DNA of 52,255 nt from Lachnospiraceae bacterium (GCA_902363675.1 CABJAV010000019.1:1-52255), one strand, 5' to 3'. Positions 25,262 to 33,835 are shown, numbered from the stretch's first letter. Made by a program: numbers and translations. Notes: generated from the letters alone by a model not told the origin.

Positions 25262-25630
25262 ATAAAAACATATGAGAAACCATTAGTAATGGTTAATAAT
25301 GATTTGGCAGAAGGCGTATATGCAGCTAGTGGTGCTGGTAATAATACAGTAATAAGTTCAAAATATGCGCTTACAAGGAAATATGCTGGAGATCAGTATA
25401 ATATGTATGAACAGTATATTATTAAATTCCCGGATTTGCCGGAAAGCGGTGTACAGAATAAGATTAGTGTTGATCTGACAGTAAATGGAAGTGGTGTTAC
25501 AAGTGCTTGGGCTATGAATACAGGTTCTATCTCATACAATGGCAAGTTAATTACTATTAATTTAGACAGATGGCAAAATTGGATGGAATTTCAAGTAGAA
25601 TGTAGTGCTCACGATTTTACGCTTAGTTAG
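25262..25630 (+). pseudogene. Paralogue of the previous gene with ATA in place of the start codon, copy 2
   Basis: In frame from 25262 the sequence reads ATA AAA ACA TAT GAG AAA CCA, i.e. (I/M)KTYEKP followed by NNDLAEGVYAASG, the same conserved block as copy 1. A GAGGTGAG ribosome site sits just ahead of the ATA, at the spacing used in copy 1. The expected ATG has therefore become ATA. Expression would need AUA initiation or the internal ATG at 25289, which removes half of the conserved block. The 98-residue body (FPDLPESGVQNKISVDLTVNG) is unrelated to that of copy 1. The stop codon abuts the IS256-like fragment. Confidence 0.65.
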
Positions 25631-25838
25631 AGTGTGTGAAACTTTTTCTGCAAATAGCTAATAACAGCAAGGTCTTCTATGGTAAAATATAAATCATAGG
25701 AGGCCTTTTATTATGGCAAGAAGAGAAAAGAAACCTGTACACAAAGTAGTAATGACAGAAGGAAAGCGAAACATCATTCAGCAACTTCTTCAGGAGTATG
25801 ATATTGAAACCGCTGAAGATATCCAGGATGCGCTTAAG
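25630..25838 (+). mobile_element. Left-end fragment of an IS256-family (mutator) element
   Basis: An ATG at 25713 with AGGAGG upstream opens a frame starting MARREKKPVHKVV, then TEGKRNIIQQLLQEYDI and AEDIQDALK. This is the N-terminus of the IS256-type transposases common in Lachnospiraceae (full length about 400 aa). After DALK at about 25836 the match ends abruptly and foreign sequence runs to a stop at 25883. The roughly 80 bases before the ATG are probably the IS left end, abutting the stop of the preceding gene. The rest of the element is missing. Confidence 0.8.
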
Positions 25839-26055
25839 AATCATTATCAAAGCAGTTGCTGGACAAGGGTATGCTTGTGTTGAAAGCGGAAAAAAAGTTA
25901 AAGAGGCTGATTTTGAGTGGTCACCTGGTATGGATGAGCTTGGAAATATCGAAATTAGTGACTTGGATCCTACAAAAAAATATGAAATTTATACGAAAAA
26001 TTATACATCAGATCCAATTAAAGCTGACCAGATTGTAGATTTGTCAAATACTTAA
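25839..26055 (+). pseudogene. Surface-protein fragment, piece 1
   Basis: Joined directly to the IS256 fragment, this frame encodes about 70 residues with a beta-sandwich style repeat: KEADFEWSPGMDELGNIEISDLDPTKKYEIYTKN. The GNI-E-I-x-x-L-D-P-x-x-x-Y-x-I-Y-x-K pattern is that of Fn3/Ig-like linker modules in Lachnospiraceae surface proteins. It ends in a stop; the next piece is in another frame. Confidence 0.65.
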
Positions 26056-26056
26056 A

Positions 26057-26815
26057 ATTGTAAACGAAGAATTTGAAAAGATTCACACTGTATCGGTTTC
26101 AGGATTGGAAAGTGTGGAGATATGTCGGCAAGCATTTGAGAAAGATCTAATGGCCGCAATCGATAAGGATGCTGAGGCGAAAAAAGTTCAGGTAAAAGTG
26201 GAAACAAGAAACACTTCTATTATTGTTAAGACGGAAAACGGGCAGGAATATATAGCATTGGATAAAAATGCAGATATAAGTAAGGTTGATGATGCGCATT
26301 GGTATGGATTTGATCGTGCTGATAGTAATGGAAATATTGAAATTGAAGAATTAGCAAGTGATATTACATACGTTGTATACACACGAATTCATGGATTATC
26401 ACCGAAAGCAGCGAAAAACGCAATTTCGTTATCTGAGGCAGAAGGAGTTTTTGTCGTTTTTAAGAATTGTAATACCTCGCTGGAAGGAACTGTTTCTTAT
26501 GATGAACAGAGCAACGAATTAAAACTTAATATTCCATTTATAGTGAAAAATGTTGCTATTTTCTATGGTGATGAAGATTGTGAAGGAGAAATACGTGTTG
26601 TAAATGCGGATGGTTTGACGCTTAACTTGGAATCGTTTAGTGAAGATGAAATCCAGTTTGTTTTTGGGAAAAAACCTAGTGCAAAAGAGTATAATATCAA
26701 ATTTCAGTATGTTGTAATTGTGGGGGAGCGTGAGGCTTGAGTTGGTACAAAAGAATTTACGGCTCATTTTACAATACCACAAGAGTTTTTGGATAAGATT
26801 CAAGAAGAGAAGTAA
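26057..26815 (+). pseudogene. Surface-protein fragment, piece 2, with in-frame TGA
   Basis: This frame (+1 relative to piece 1) runs from 26057 without a good start and encodes about 227 residues, including ADSNGNIEIEELASDITYVVYTRI, a second copy of the module in piece 1, and a beta-rich C-terminal part. A TGA at 26738-26740 is followed in the same frame by 24 more codons (VGTKEFTAHFTIPQEFL...) to a TAA at 26815 that look like natural continuation. Frameshift and nonsense mutation together mark this as a dead gene. Confidence 0.7.
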
Positions 26816-27154
26816 TGATAAGATTACAAGGAGAAAAACAAGTTTAACTATTGTAACTGCTTTTATAGGTGGATTTGATCAAAGCTACAAAGGAAGTATT
26901 TATGTAGATGATACAGTAGTTTCGACGGTAAAGCATTAAAGGTAACAAAGACTGCATTGAATGTAAAAGTCGGTAAGAAAGTTACCATTAAGGTAATGGC
27001 AACTCTTGTAGCAAAGGTTACCTATAAGTCTTCTAATAAAAAGATTGTTACTGTGATGGACAAAGGTGTTGTCAAGGGTGTTAAGAAGGGCAAGGCAACG
27101 ATCACGGTAAAGGCGAACGGAAAGACCGTAAAAGTTAAAGTTGCTGTTAAATAA
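26816..27154 (+). pseudogene. BIG2-like C-terminal fragment
   Basis: The end of the decayed surface protein or a second one. The frame reaching 27154 encodes a bacterial Ig-like (BIG2) domain: TALNVKVGKKVTIKV, then VTYKSSNKKIVTV, then GVVKGVKKGKATITVKANGKTVKVKV and a stop. The preceding bases (about 26860-26937) are open in a different frame (GGFDQSYKGSIYVDD), so another frameshift separates them. Confidence 0.7.
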
Positions 27155-27195
27155 AAGAATTTTTGATTTGTAATACTGAGTAGTACATATTATGA

Positions 27196-27242
27196 AAAGG
27201 CATAAAACAAGGTCAAAAGAGACTCTGTTTTATGCTTTTTCT
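27196..27242. terminator. Terminator repeat, copy 1
   Basis: AAAAGGCATAAAACA pairs with TGTTTTATGCTTTTT around a loop containing GGTCAAAAGAGAC. Nearly the same unit recurs at 28507-28556, on the other side of the Rpn-type gene. Confidence 0.8.
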
Positions 27243-27265
27243 ATATTTTGATGGATAGGAGCTCT

Positions 27266-27643
27266 TTAAAGGTTGCTCAGACTATGAGGTCTGGGCAACC
27301 TTTTGGCTTTAAGCTTTCTTTTGGGAAAAGGATATGTCATAAGGGTATGATGTATTCGAATCTGCAGTTGACAGCTGAATCTAACTACGTTATTCGTATA
27401 TCTACGAAACTCAAATAATTCATATTCGATGTTACGTTTTACATCGGTGCAAATCATTCAGAGTGTAGTTCTCATGCACTCGCAATACCATGAGTTTTAA
27501 TTGAATATTAGGGAAGGCAGTGGCGTGAATGTATATTGCAAAATTCATGGCGTATGCTACAATATGATTACAAAGCGGATCTGACTTTCCTAGTATAAAT
27601 AGAAAATTTCATTTACACATATGGGGAAAGTGAGGAAAACTGT
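27266..27643. other. Intergenic stretch with a hairpin and promoter; no gene
   Basis: A second strong hairpin, AAAGGTTGCTCAGAC with GTCTGGGCAACCTTT, occupies 27268-27303. Beyond it short frames on both strands are not recognisable. A likely promoter for the next gene is TTGCAA (27536) and TACAAT (27558), 16 bases apart with an extended -10 TG. Confidence 0.6.
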
Positions 27644-28498
27644 ATGATCAATAAGAAGTACAAGGATCGGTTGTTTTGTCTGCTGTTTGGAAATGAAGAG
27701 TATAAGGATAATATATTATCTTTGTATAACGCGTTATGCAATACTTCCTATACGAACACGGACGACATCCAGATCTATACGATCGAGGATGTTATCTATA
27801 TAAAAATGAAGAATGATGTTTCAATCCTTCTTGATAGTTTTTTGTATTTATGGGAGCAGCAAAGCACATTTAATCCGAATATGCCGATCCGGGGCTTGTT
27901 GTACTTTGGAAAGATGTATGACAAATATATAACAGAGAACCATCTTAATATTTATGGGAAGACGCTTATAAAATTGCCAACTCCCAAATATACCGTATTG
28001 TATAATGGAATGGATGAACAACCTGCATTTATGCAATTAAGGCTTTCGAATTCTTTTATTAATCCGGATACCAGCGGAGACTTTGAATGGACAGCAAATA
28101 TGATCAATCTTAATGACGGCAAGAATGATGATTTGCTAGATAAGTGTCAGCCCTTGAAGGAGTATATGATATTGATCAATGAGATCCGCAAAAACAGTGT
28201 AAGCATGGGTTTTGAAGATGCTGTTGATACGGCGGTAACTTATTGTATCGAGCACAATGTTTTGAAAAGTTTTTTACTCAAGCACAGAGCGGAGGTGTTA
28301 GACGTGTGTATTACAGAATATAATGAAAAATCATTTGTTGATGGCATACGTGAGGAGGGACGTAAAGAAGGTCGTAAGGAAGGGCAAAATCTTCTTGCAA
28401 CAGTGGTTTTGCGTCTGCGAAATGGAGAAACTCCGGAGCAGATTCTGGCAAGTGGCGTAGATGCCAAAACGATTGAGCTGGCAGAAACAATTAAGTAA
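27644..28498 (+). CDS. Rpn-family PD-(D/E)XK nuclease / transposase-like protein
   Basis: The 284-aa product belongs to the Rpn/PDDEXK_2 group abundant in Lachnospiraceae. It starts NKKYKDRLFCLLFGNEE. The core MKNDVSILLDSFLYLWEQQSTFNPNMPIRGLLYF contains the family's Asp and the E-x-Q that stands for the catalytic E-x-K. A helical part ends in the charged repeat REEGRKEGRKEGQ typical of the family, then a short C-terminal helix. Relatives in E. coli are DNA endonucleases that promote recombination. The gene looks intact, with GTGAGGA before the ATG, and lies between two copies of one terminator. Confidence 0.85.
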   Translation: MINKKYKDRLFCLLFGNEEYKDNILSLYNALCNTSYTNTDDIQIYTIEDVIYIKMKNDVSILLDSFLYLWEQQSTFNPNMPIRGLLYFGKMYDKYITENHLNIYGKTLIKLPTPKYTVLYNGMDEQPAFMQLRLSNSFINPDTSGDFEWTANMINLNDGKNDDLLDKCQPLKEYMILINEIRKNSVSMGFEDAVDTAVTYCIEHNVLKSFLLKHRAEVLDVCITEYNEKSFVDGIREEGRKEGRKEGQNLLATVVLRLRNGETPEQILASGVDAKTIELAETIK

Positions 28499-28506
28499 AA
28501 ATTAAG

Positions 28507-28556
28507 AGAAAAGGCATAAAACAAGGTCGAAAGAGACTTTGCCTTATGCCTTTTTC
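28507..28556. terminator. Terminator repeat, copy 2
   Basis: AAAAGGCATAA...TTATGCCTTTTT with loop GGTCGAAAGAGAC. It closely matches 27196-27242. The remaining bases to 28769 hold no recognisable gene. Confidence 0.8.
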
Positions 28557-28769
28557 TGTGAATCAAAAGAAATAGAATTTGAGACCATTTCAAGTTTTGT
28601 GTAAACGTTAAAAACTGATATAAGATTTGTGAATAGTTACAAATGGGCAGAGCCGATTTTCCGAATTCTGCCCATATCTGCATTATACAGTAGTTTTTAG
28701 GCATGTCAATAAAACCTGCCTAAAATTGACTGCTTTACAGGTTCCGTCCTGCCTATTTTTTCTTTCGCT

Positions 28770-30545
28770 CTAAAAATCCTTAACCATCCGCTCAATCTCA
28801 TCTTCATCCAATACCACACATTTCTTATCCCGAATCGCATAAACCCGTTGACAGATATTCAGTACTGTCGGGCGGTGTGTTGTGACAATACATGTCCTTG
28901 GGTAATCATCTTTCATAATATTCTTTAATACGGCACGCTCGGTTGCAACATCCAATGCGGAAGTGGCTTCATCCAGCAACAGAATTGGCGATTTGCGCAG
29001 CAGTGCACGTGCGATGGAAAGCCGCTGGGCCTGTCCTTCGGAAAAACCGCCACCGCGCTCCTTGATTTCGCTGTTGATGCCGTCTGGCAGCCGATTGACG
29101 AAGTCCCATGCGCAGGCAGATTTTAATGCTTCAATAATTTCATCATCGGTAGCATCCGGTTTTACGACGCGCATATTTTCTGCAATCGTGCCGGAGAACA
29201 TCGTGTTTCCCTGTGGAACATAGGAAAAAAGTTTACGTGCGGAAGCCGTCAGAGGAAGGCTTTCCGAGGAACCATCTGCCGATATGGAAGAGAGCGTGCC
29301 TTCGCCGGATTGTGGGCATAAAAGCGCCAGAATCAGGCGGAGCATTGTTGTTTTTCCCTCGCCGGAAGGACCGACCATGGCGATGATTTCGTGTGGATGC
29401 GCTTTGAGGTCTGCGTGTTCAAATACTTCGGTATTGTTGTGGTAAGCATAACTGATATCATGCAATTCCAGACTGATACCGTCTCCATGATGCCTTTCCG
29501 CAAAACGGGAAAAGTCATCGTCTAAGGAATAATCTTCCTGTGGCATTTCCAAAATGTCCATCAGACGTCCGGCGGAGGTTGTCAGACTGATGGCAGAAGG
29601 AACCATGTTGATCAGTGAATTTAATGCACCCGTCAAAGTACCTGACAGGGAGAGAAAAAGTGTCATCGTACCATATGTAATTGCGCCGCTCCACACACGG
29701 TAAATTCCCCAGCCATAAGAACTGTAAGAAACCAAAAATCCAACGATAGACATGATAAAAGAAGTTACCATGGACATTTTCTGAAAGTCCAGACGCATGG
29801 AAATATAGTCTTTCTGGAGATTTTTTAACTTTTCAATATAGGTAGTGATCGCACCGAATGCTTTGATTGTCTGGATGTTGGAAAAGGCCTCCTGATTGAA
29901 TCCGGACATTTTCGCATTCATGGCAGCACTTCGCTTATTGTTGTTTACCATTCGGTTCATCAGTGTACGGGACATGAGCAGAGATACCGGGATGCCGATA
30001 AATGAAAAAATGGCAAACGTCCAGTCCTGATAAATAACAATCGCGAACGCACTGATGAATTTGAATATATTGATGATCAGATTTGGAATCCAGCTTAAGA
30101 TACCACTTGAAATCGTTGAGGCATCAGAACTCCAGCGTGTCAGCAAATCACCGGTATGATAATTTGTGATGGATTCCCAGTCGGTGACCAGCATTTTGGA
30201 GAAAATGTCAGCTTTGATTTCTGCATCGACTTTCAGGCTGATCCAGTTGGAAGCATAACTTGTAATCTGACTGACCAGCGTATTGCCGATGGACAGGCCG
30301 ACCATAAGACAGAATGTCTGGACAAGTTTTCCGGTCTGGTGTCCGGTGATGATATCGACCAAGTCTTTGGAAACAACACTGCTTCCCAGTCCGACAACTG
30401 TACCAAAGAGCCCGAGCGCCGTATAAAAAATCATGGCCAGCCAATAGTGCCTTGCGTATTGATAAATCCATTTTGTCTGACGGATCATATCTTTTAGCAT
30501 GCCCTCTTTGATACGGACATGAATATGTTTTAAAGTTTCTAACAT
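28770..30545 (-). CDS. ABC exporter (fused permease and ATPase)
   Basis: The 591-aa half-transporter has a six-helix membrane domain (about 30-320) and a C-terminal ATPase: Walker A GPSGEGKTT, signature FSEGQAQRLSIARAL, Walker B ILLLDEATSALD, H-loop VTTHRPT. It has no N-terminal C39 peptidase domain, so any leader removal must be done by another protein. Its start overlaps the stop of the PqqD-HprK gene by seven bases, so the two are co-translated. The context with a PqqD domain and a divergent signal-peptidase-like gene points to export of a modified peptide; the substrate is not visible nearby with certainty. Confidence 0.9.
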   Translation of the reverse strand: MLETLKHIHVRIKEGMLKDMIRQTKWIYQYARHYWLAMIFYTALGLFGTVVGLGSSVVSKDLVDIITGHQTGKLVQTFCLMVGLSIGNTLVSQITSYASNWISLKVDAEIKADIFSKMLVTDWESITNYHTGDLLTRWSSDASTISSGILSWIPNLIINIFKFISAFAIVIYQDWTFAIFSFIGIPVSLLMSRTLMNRMVNNNKRSAAMNAKMSGFNQEAFSNIQTIKAFGAITTYIEKLKNLQKDYISMRLDFQKMSMVTSFIMSIVGFLVSYSSYGWGIYRVWSGAITYGTMTLFLSLSGTLTGALNSLINMVPSAISLTTSAGRLMDILEMPQEDYSLDDDFSRFAERHHGDGISLELHDISYAYHNNTEVFEHADLKAHPHEIIAMVGPSGEGKTTMLRLILALLCPQSGEGTLSSISADGSSESLPLTASARKLFSYVPQGNTMFSGTIAENMRVVKPDATDDEIIEALKSACAWDFVNRLPDGINSEIKERGGGFSEGQAQRLSIARALLRKSPILLLDEATSALDVATERAVLKNIMKDDYPRTCIVTTHRPTVLNICQRVYAIRDKKCVVLDEDEIERMVKDF

Positions 30546-31732
30546 GTTGCAGTACCTTTCAAGTAATCATCAATGGCTTCCTTCATAGTGGCAGCAGCTG
30601 CGTTTCCCATATTGCAGCAGAGACGTGCCACATAGATTTCAGAAGACAAATTTTCTGTAAAATGCAGATTTGTGTGAAGCTGCTCCTTTGTCCAGGACGG
30701 CGAGATGAGCCGCTGCGAAACAAGAAGAGCTTTTTCGTGCGGCTCTAAAGATTCTATATGGTTTTCCGATGCCTGTTGCAGGAGAATGATACCTCCGAGC
30801 GGATATGTTTTGATGTCAAAAATTTCGGAAGTTCCGCACCACGGAAGACCGTAGACCACAGGTGTCCCATCTTTGAACGACAAAAGGTTGAGATCACCGT
30901 TGATCAACGGCGTATCATAAAGCTTGTGCCACAAATTTGTGTGAGTGGATTTTCCTGTGCCGGACGGGCCGGAAAACAGCCAGGCTTTTTCCCTATAATA
31001 AATAGAAGCAGAATGTAGTGCAAAGATACCGCTTTTCTGTGCCCGGTAAAGATAAAAAAGCCGCATGGCATGAAACAGATTTTCCACCAGCTGTTCATTG
31101 CAGAATGGGGAACAGTAAATGTCGGCCTGTGTAGCATCTTTGGTGACACGCCCTTCATACACACCGCTCATGGATGGAAACAGGAACGTGTAGAAACTGT
31201 CACAGTCCATGATATAGAGATCCTGATTACGCAGAAGCAGTGTTCCATTTCCTTTTGTGGAAGGATAATAGCCGTGAATCTGAATTGTCAGATCCGGTTG
31301 CCGGTCTGCCGGAAGTCCGGATTCAAAGGCATCAAATTTATCAGAAAAAAATGCTTCTTTTCCACGGAATGCAACATAAAGTTCTCCGATACATAAAATT
31401 TTACAGAGTGGTTCGGGTTGTGCAGGGGCAGCATAGCCGGTGATCATTCCAAAAGTGCTGAGTGTGGAAAGGAAAGTTTCCATGTCTTCTTTAAAAGAAG
31501 GGAGATCCTCCGGGGTGCCATCAAAAAAAGTAAAAAATTTATGCAATAATTCGTCAGATGATATTTCCTGCGCTAAGGTTTGCCACAAAAATACACTGGT
31601 ATCATTGAGCTGCACGCCGCGTTTTAAATCAGCGATATTTTGTCCGTATGGGAGCAGATAGGGTACACCTGCAATGGTTTCCAAAAGATATCCGTCTGCC
31701 TGTTTCATATATTCCTCCAGAAGCGCCTGCAT
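30539..31732 (-). CDS. PqqD-like domain fused to an HprK-type kinase domain
   Basis: The 397-aa protein has two parts. Residues about 10-100 look like a PqqD/RRE domain (GVPYLLPYG, RGVQLNDTSVFLWQTL, then a helical stretch), the module that binds leader peptides in RiPP pathways. After a middle region, residues about 225-395 resemble HPr kinase: P-loop SGPSGTGKSTHTNLW, the Asp-containing LINGDLNLL and a later LGGIILLQ. Such kinases phosphorylate lasso peptides in some clusters, where PqqD and kinase are usually separate proteins. It is first in the minus-strand operon with the ABC exporter and divergent from the S26 peptidase. Confidence 0.8.
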   Translation of the reverse strand: MQALLEEYMKQADGYLLETIAGVPYLLPYGQNIADLKRGVQLNDTSVFLWQTLAQEISSDELLHKFFTFFDGTPEDLPSFKEDMETFLSTLSTFGMITGYAAPAQPEPLCKILCIGELYVAFRGKEAFFSDKFDAFESGLPADRQPDLTIQIHGYYPSTKGNGTLLLRNQDLYIMDCDSFYTFLFPSMSGVYEGRVTKDATQADIYCSPFCNEQLVENLFHAMRLFYLYRAQKSGIFALHSASIYYREKAWLFSGPSGTGKSTHTNLWHKLYDTPLINGDLNLLSFKDGTPVVYGLPWCGTSEIFDIKTYPLGGIILLQQASENHIESLEPHEKALLVSQRLISPSWTKEQLHTNLHFTENLSSEIYVARLCCNMGNAAAATMKEAIDDYLKGTATC

Positions 31733-31763
31733 CGAAATTGTTTTCAGGCATTATTTATACCTG

Positions 31764-31796
31764 ATTATAGCATTTTTCAGGGTAAAATGCTATGAT
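31764..31796. promoter_or_regulatory. Two overlapping symmetrical divergent promoters
   Basis: TAGCATTTT (31768-31776) and AAAATGCTA (31784-31792) form a 9-bp inverted repeat. On the plus strand TAGCAT is followed 17 bases later by TATGAT (31791) with a TGC extended -10. On the minus strand TAGCAT is followed 17 bases later by TATAAT (31769-31764), also with TGC. Each promoter's -35 overlaps the other's -10, so only one polymerase can bind at a time. Confidence 0.65.
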
Positions 31797-31843
31797 GGAT
31801 GAGAAAACAAAAAAGAATATGACAGGGAAAGAAAAAGAAGAGA

Positions 31844-32296
31844 TTGAAGGAAAAAACAACGGAACGAATTGATATAGAAATGCTTTTAGAAGATGGAAAA
31901 ATCATACAGATCAAACCACAGGGGTATAGCATGTATCCGCTGCTTTTGCCGGGACGTGATGAGGTACAGATTGAAAAAACAGACATCACAAAAGTAAAGA
32001 GAGGTGATGTTCTTCTGTATCGAAGGCAGGAGGGAATTCTCGTGCTGCATCGTGTGTATCGCAGAACAAAGGATGGATTATACATGGTGGGGGATAATCA
32101 GACAGAAATCGAGGGGCCGCTTGCACTTAGTCAGGTGCGGGGCAAAATGATCGCTGTCAGAAGAAACGGAAAAAGCTTTTCCACAGGGAATCCTCTATAT
32201 GTGATTTTCAGCCGGATATGGCTGATTTTACGGCCTTTTCGCCCTGTAATTTCCCAAATAATACATAAAATGCATCCTTTTCGCGAAGCAAATTAA
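31844..32296 (+). CDS. S24/S26-family signal-peptidase-like protein (Ser-His type)
   Basis: The roughly 150-aa product has the S26 core: nucleophile Ser in PQGYSMYPLL, then KRGDVLLYRR and VLHRVYRR, with His in place of the bacterial Lys, as in SipW/ER-type enzymes, then MVGDNQ. It lacks an N-terminal membrane helix; a hydrophobic or amphipathic C-terminal stretch (NPLYVIFSRIWLIL) may tether it. The start is uncertain: the frame begins at a TTG (31844) with a weak ribosome site, and the first ATG (31880) lies inside but before the catalytic Ser. It is divergent from the PqqD-HprK gene and may process that cluster's peptide. Confidence 0.8.
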   Translation: MKEKTTERIDIEMLLEDGKIIQIKPQGYSMYPLLLPGRDEVQIEKTDITKVKRGDVLLYRRQEGILVLHRVYRRTKDGLYMVGDNQTEIEGPLALSQVRGKMIAVRRNGKSFSTGNPLYVIFSRIWLILRPFRPVISQIIHKMHPFREAN

Positions 32297-32304
32297 AAAA
32301 AAGC

Positions 32305-32334
32305 TTGTAAAATCAGCATTTCCTATGCTATAAT
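32305..32334 (+). promoter_or_regulatory. Promoter of tig
   Basis: TTGTAA (32305) and TATAAT (32329) with 18 bases between and TG before the -10. The long leader (about 95 bases) contains an imperfect hairpin TATGCC/GGCATA. Confidence 0.75.
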
Positions 32335-32437
32335 GCTTAAATGACTGTAGTAGTCGCAGTATGCCCTTTTATAAAATGGCATACAAAGGATAAAGAGTGT
32401 ACATGGAATTGATATATATAAGGAGGAAACAATTAAA

Positions 32438-33775
32438 ATGAGTGTACAGGTTGAAAATTTAGAGAAGAATATGGCAAAGCTTACCATCGAGGTTCCGGCA
32501 GAAGAGCTGGAGAAGGCTATTGAGTCAGCTTACCAGAAACAGAAAAAGCAGATCAGCGTTCCTGGTTTCCGTAAAGGAAAAGTTCCGAGAGCTATGATCG
32601 AAAAGATGTATGGCGCAGGTGTATTCTATGAAGATGCAGCCAACACCCTGATGCAGCAGAATTACCCATCTGCAGTAGATGAGAGTGGAATTGATATCGT
32701 ATCCCGCCCGACTGTAGATGTTGTACAGATCGAGAAAGGAAAGCCTTTCATCTTTACAGCTGAGGTTGCTGTTAAGCCAGAGGTTACACTCGGAAAATAT
32801 ATGGGAGTAACAGTTACAAAGATTGATACTACCGTAACAGATGAAGAAGTTGACGCTGCATTAGAGCAGGAGCGCAACAACAATGCAAGAACAGTTACTG
32901 TAACTGACAGACCGGTTGCAGAAGGTGATACAGCTGTTATCGATTTCGAGGGATTCGTTGACGGTGTTGCATTCGAGGGCGGCAAGGGAGAGAATCATCC
33001 ATTAGAGATTGGTTCCCACACATTTATCGATACATTCGAAGATCAGTTAGTTGGAAAGAATGCTGGAGATGAAGTTGAAGTTAACGTAACATTCCCAGAG
33101 CAGTATCAGGCAGCTGACCTTGCTGGAAAGCCAGCTACATTCAAGGTTAAGATCAACGAGATCAAGGCTAAGGAGCTTCCAGAGTTAGATGATGAGTTCG
33201 CACAGGATGTATCCGAGTTCGATACTTTAGCTGAGTACAAGGAAAGCTTAAAGAAGAACCTTGAAGAGAAGAAAGAGAACGAAGCTAAGCGTACAAAAGA
33301 AGACGAAGCAGTACAGAAGATCATTGACAAGTCCAAGATGGATCTGCCGGAGGCAATGATCGATACACAGTGTGAGACAATGGTAGAAGAGTTCGCTCAG
33401 AGAATCGCACAGAGTGGTCTTTCAATGGATCAGTACTTACAGTTCTCAGGACTTACAATCGACGGATTAAAGGAGCAGGTTCGTCCAGAAGCTATCTCCC
33501 GTATCCAGGGAAGCCTTGTTCTTGAGCAGATTGCTAAGGAAGAAAACATTGAAGTTACAGACGAAGATGTAAATGCAGAGATCGAGAAGATGGCTGCAAA
33601 CTACGGTATGGAAGCTGATAAGCTCAAAGAGTACATGGGAGACGCAGAGAAGGATTCCATGAAGAAAGAACTTGCAATTACAAAGGCGGTAGATCTTGTA
33701 ATGGCTAACGTTAAGGAGAGAGCTAAGGCAAAGAGCAAGAAGGAAAAAGAGGCAGAGGCTGAGGCAGAAGCATAA
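32438..33775 (+). CDS. tig: Trigger factor
   Basis: The 445-aa ribosome-bound chaperone and peptidyl-prolyl isomerase. The N-terminal ribosome-binding domain has the signature VPGFRKGKVPRAMIEKMYG (about 40-58). The FKBP-like domain (about 155-240) contains GDTAVIDFEGFVDGVAFEGG. The long helical C-terminal domain ends in an Ala/Glu/Lys-rich tail. AAGGAGG precedes the ATG. It is first of the protein-quality block tig-clpP-clpX-lon. A secreted relative is encoded at 48467. Confidence 0.97.
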   Translation: MSVQVENLEKNMAKLTIEVPAEELEKAIESAYQKQKKQISVPGFRKGKVPRAMIEKMYGAGVFYEDAANTLMQQNYPSAVDESGIDIVSRPTVDVVQIEKGKPFIFTAEVAVKPEVTLGKYMGVTVTKIDTTVTDEEVDAALEQERNNNARTVTVTDRPVAEGDTAVIDFEGFVDGVAFEGGKGENHPLEIGSHTFIDTFEDQLVGKNAGDEVEVNVTFPEQYQAADLAGKPATFKVKINEIKAKELPELDDEFAQDVSEFDTLAEYKESLKKNLEEKKENEAKRTKEDEAVQKIIDKSKMDLPEAMIDTQCETMVEEFAQRIAQSGLSMDQYLQFSGLTIDGLKEQVRPEAISRIQGSLVLEQIAKEENIEVTDEDVNAEIEKMAANYGMEADKLKEYMGDAEKDSMKKELAITKAVDLVMANVKERAKAKSKKEKEAEAEAEA

Positions 33776-33800
33776 TTCCGGTTGCTTAAATGAATGATAT

Positions 33801-33835
33801 AGACTGGTCTGGGCAAAACCAGACCGGTCTTTTAC
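33801..33835 (+). terminator. Terminator or attenuator after tig
   Basis: AGACTGGTCTGG pairs with CCAGACCGGTCT around a GCAAAA loop, then TTTT. It stands between tig and clpP and may uncouple their levels. Confidence 0.85.

Noticed and set aside
26738..26740. Selenocysteine or recoded TGA
   Set aside because: The gene also has frameshifts and no start, and no SECIS-like hairpin follows the TGA, so nonsense mutation in a dead gene is simpler.
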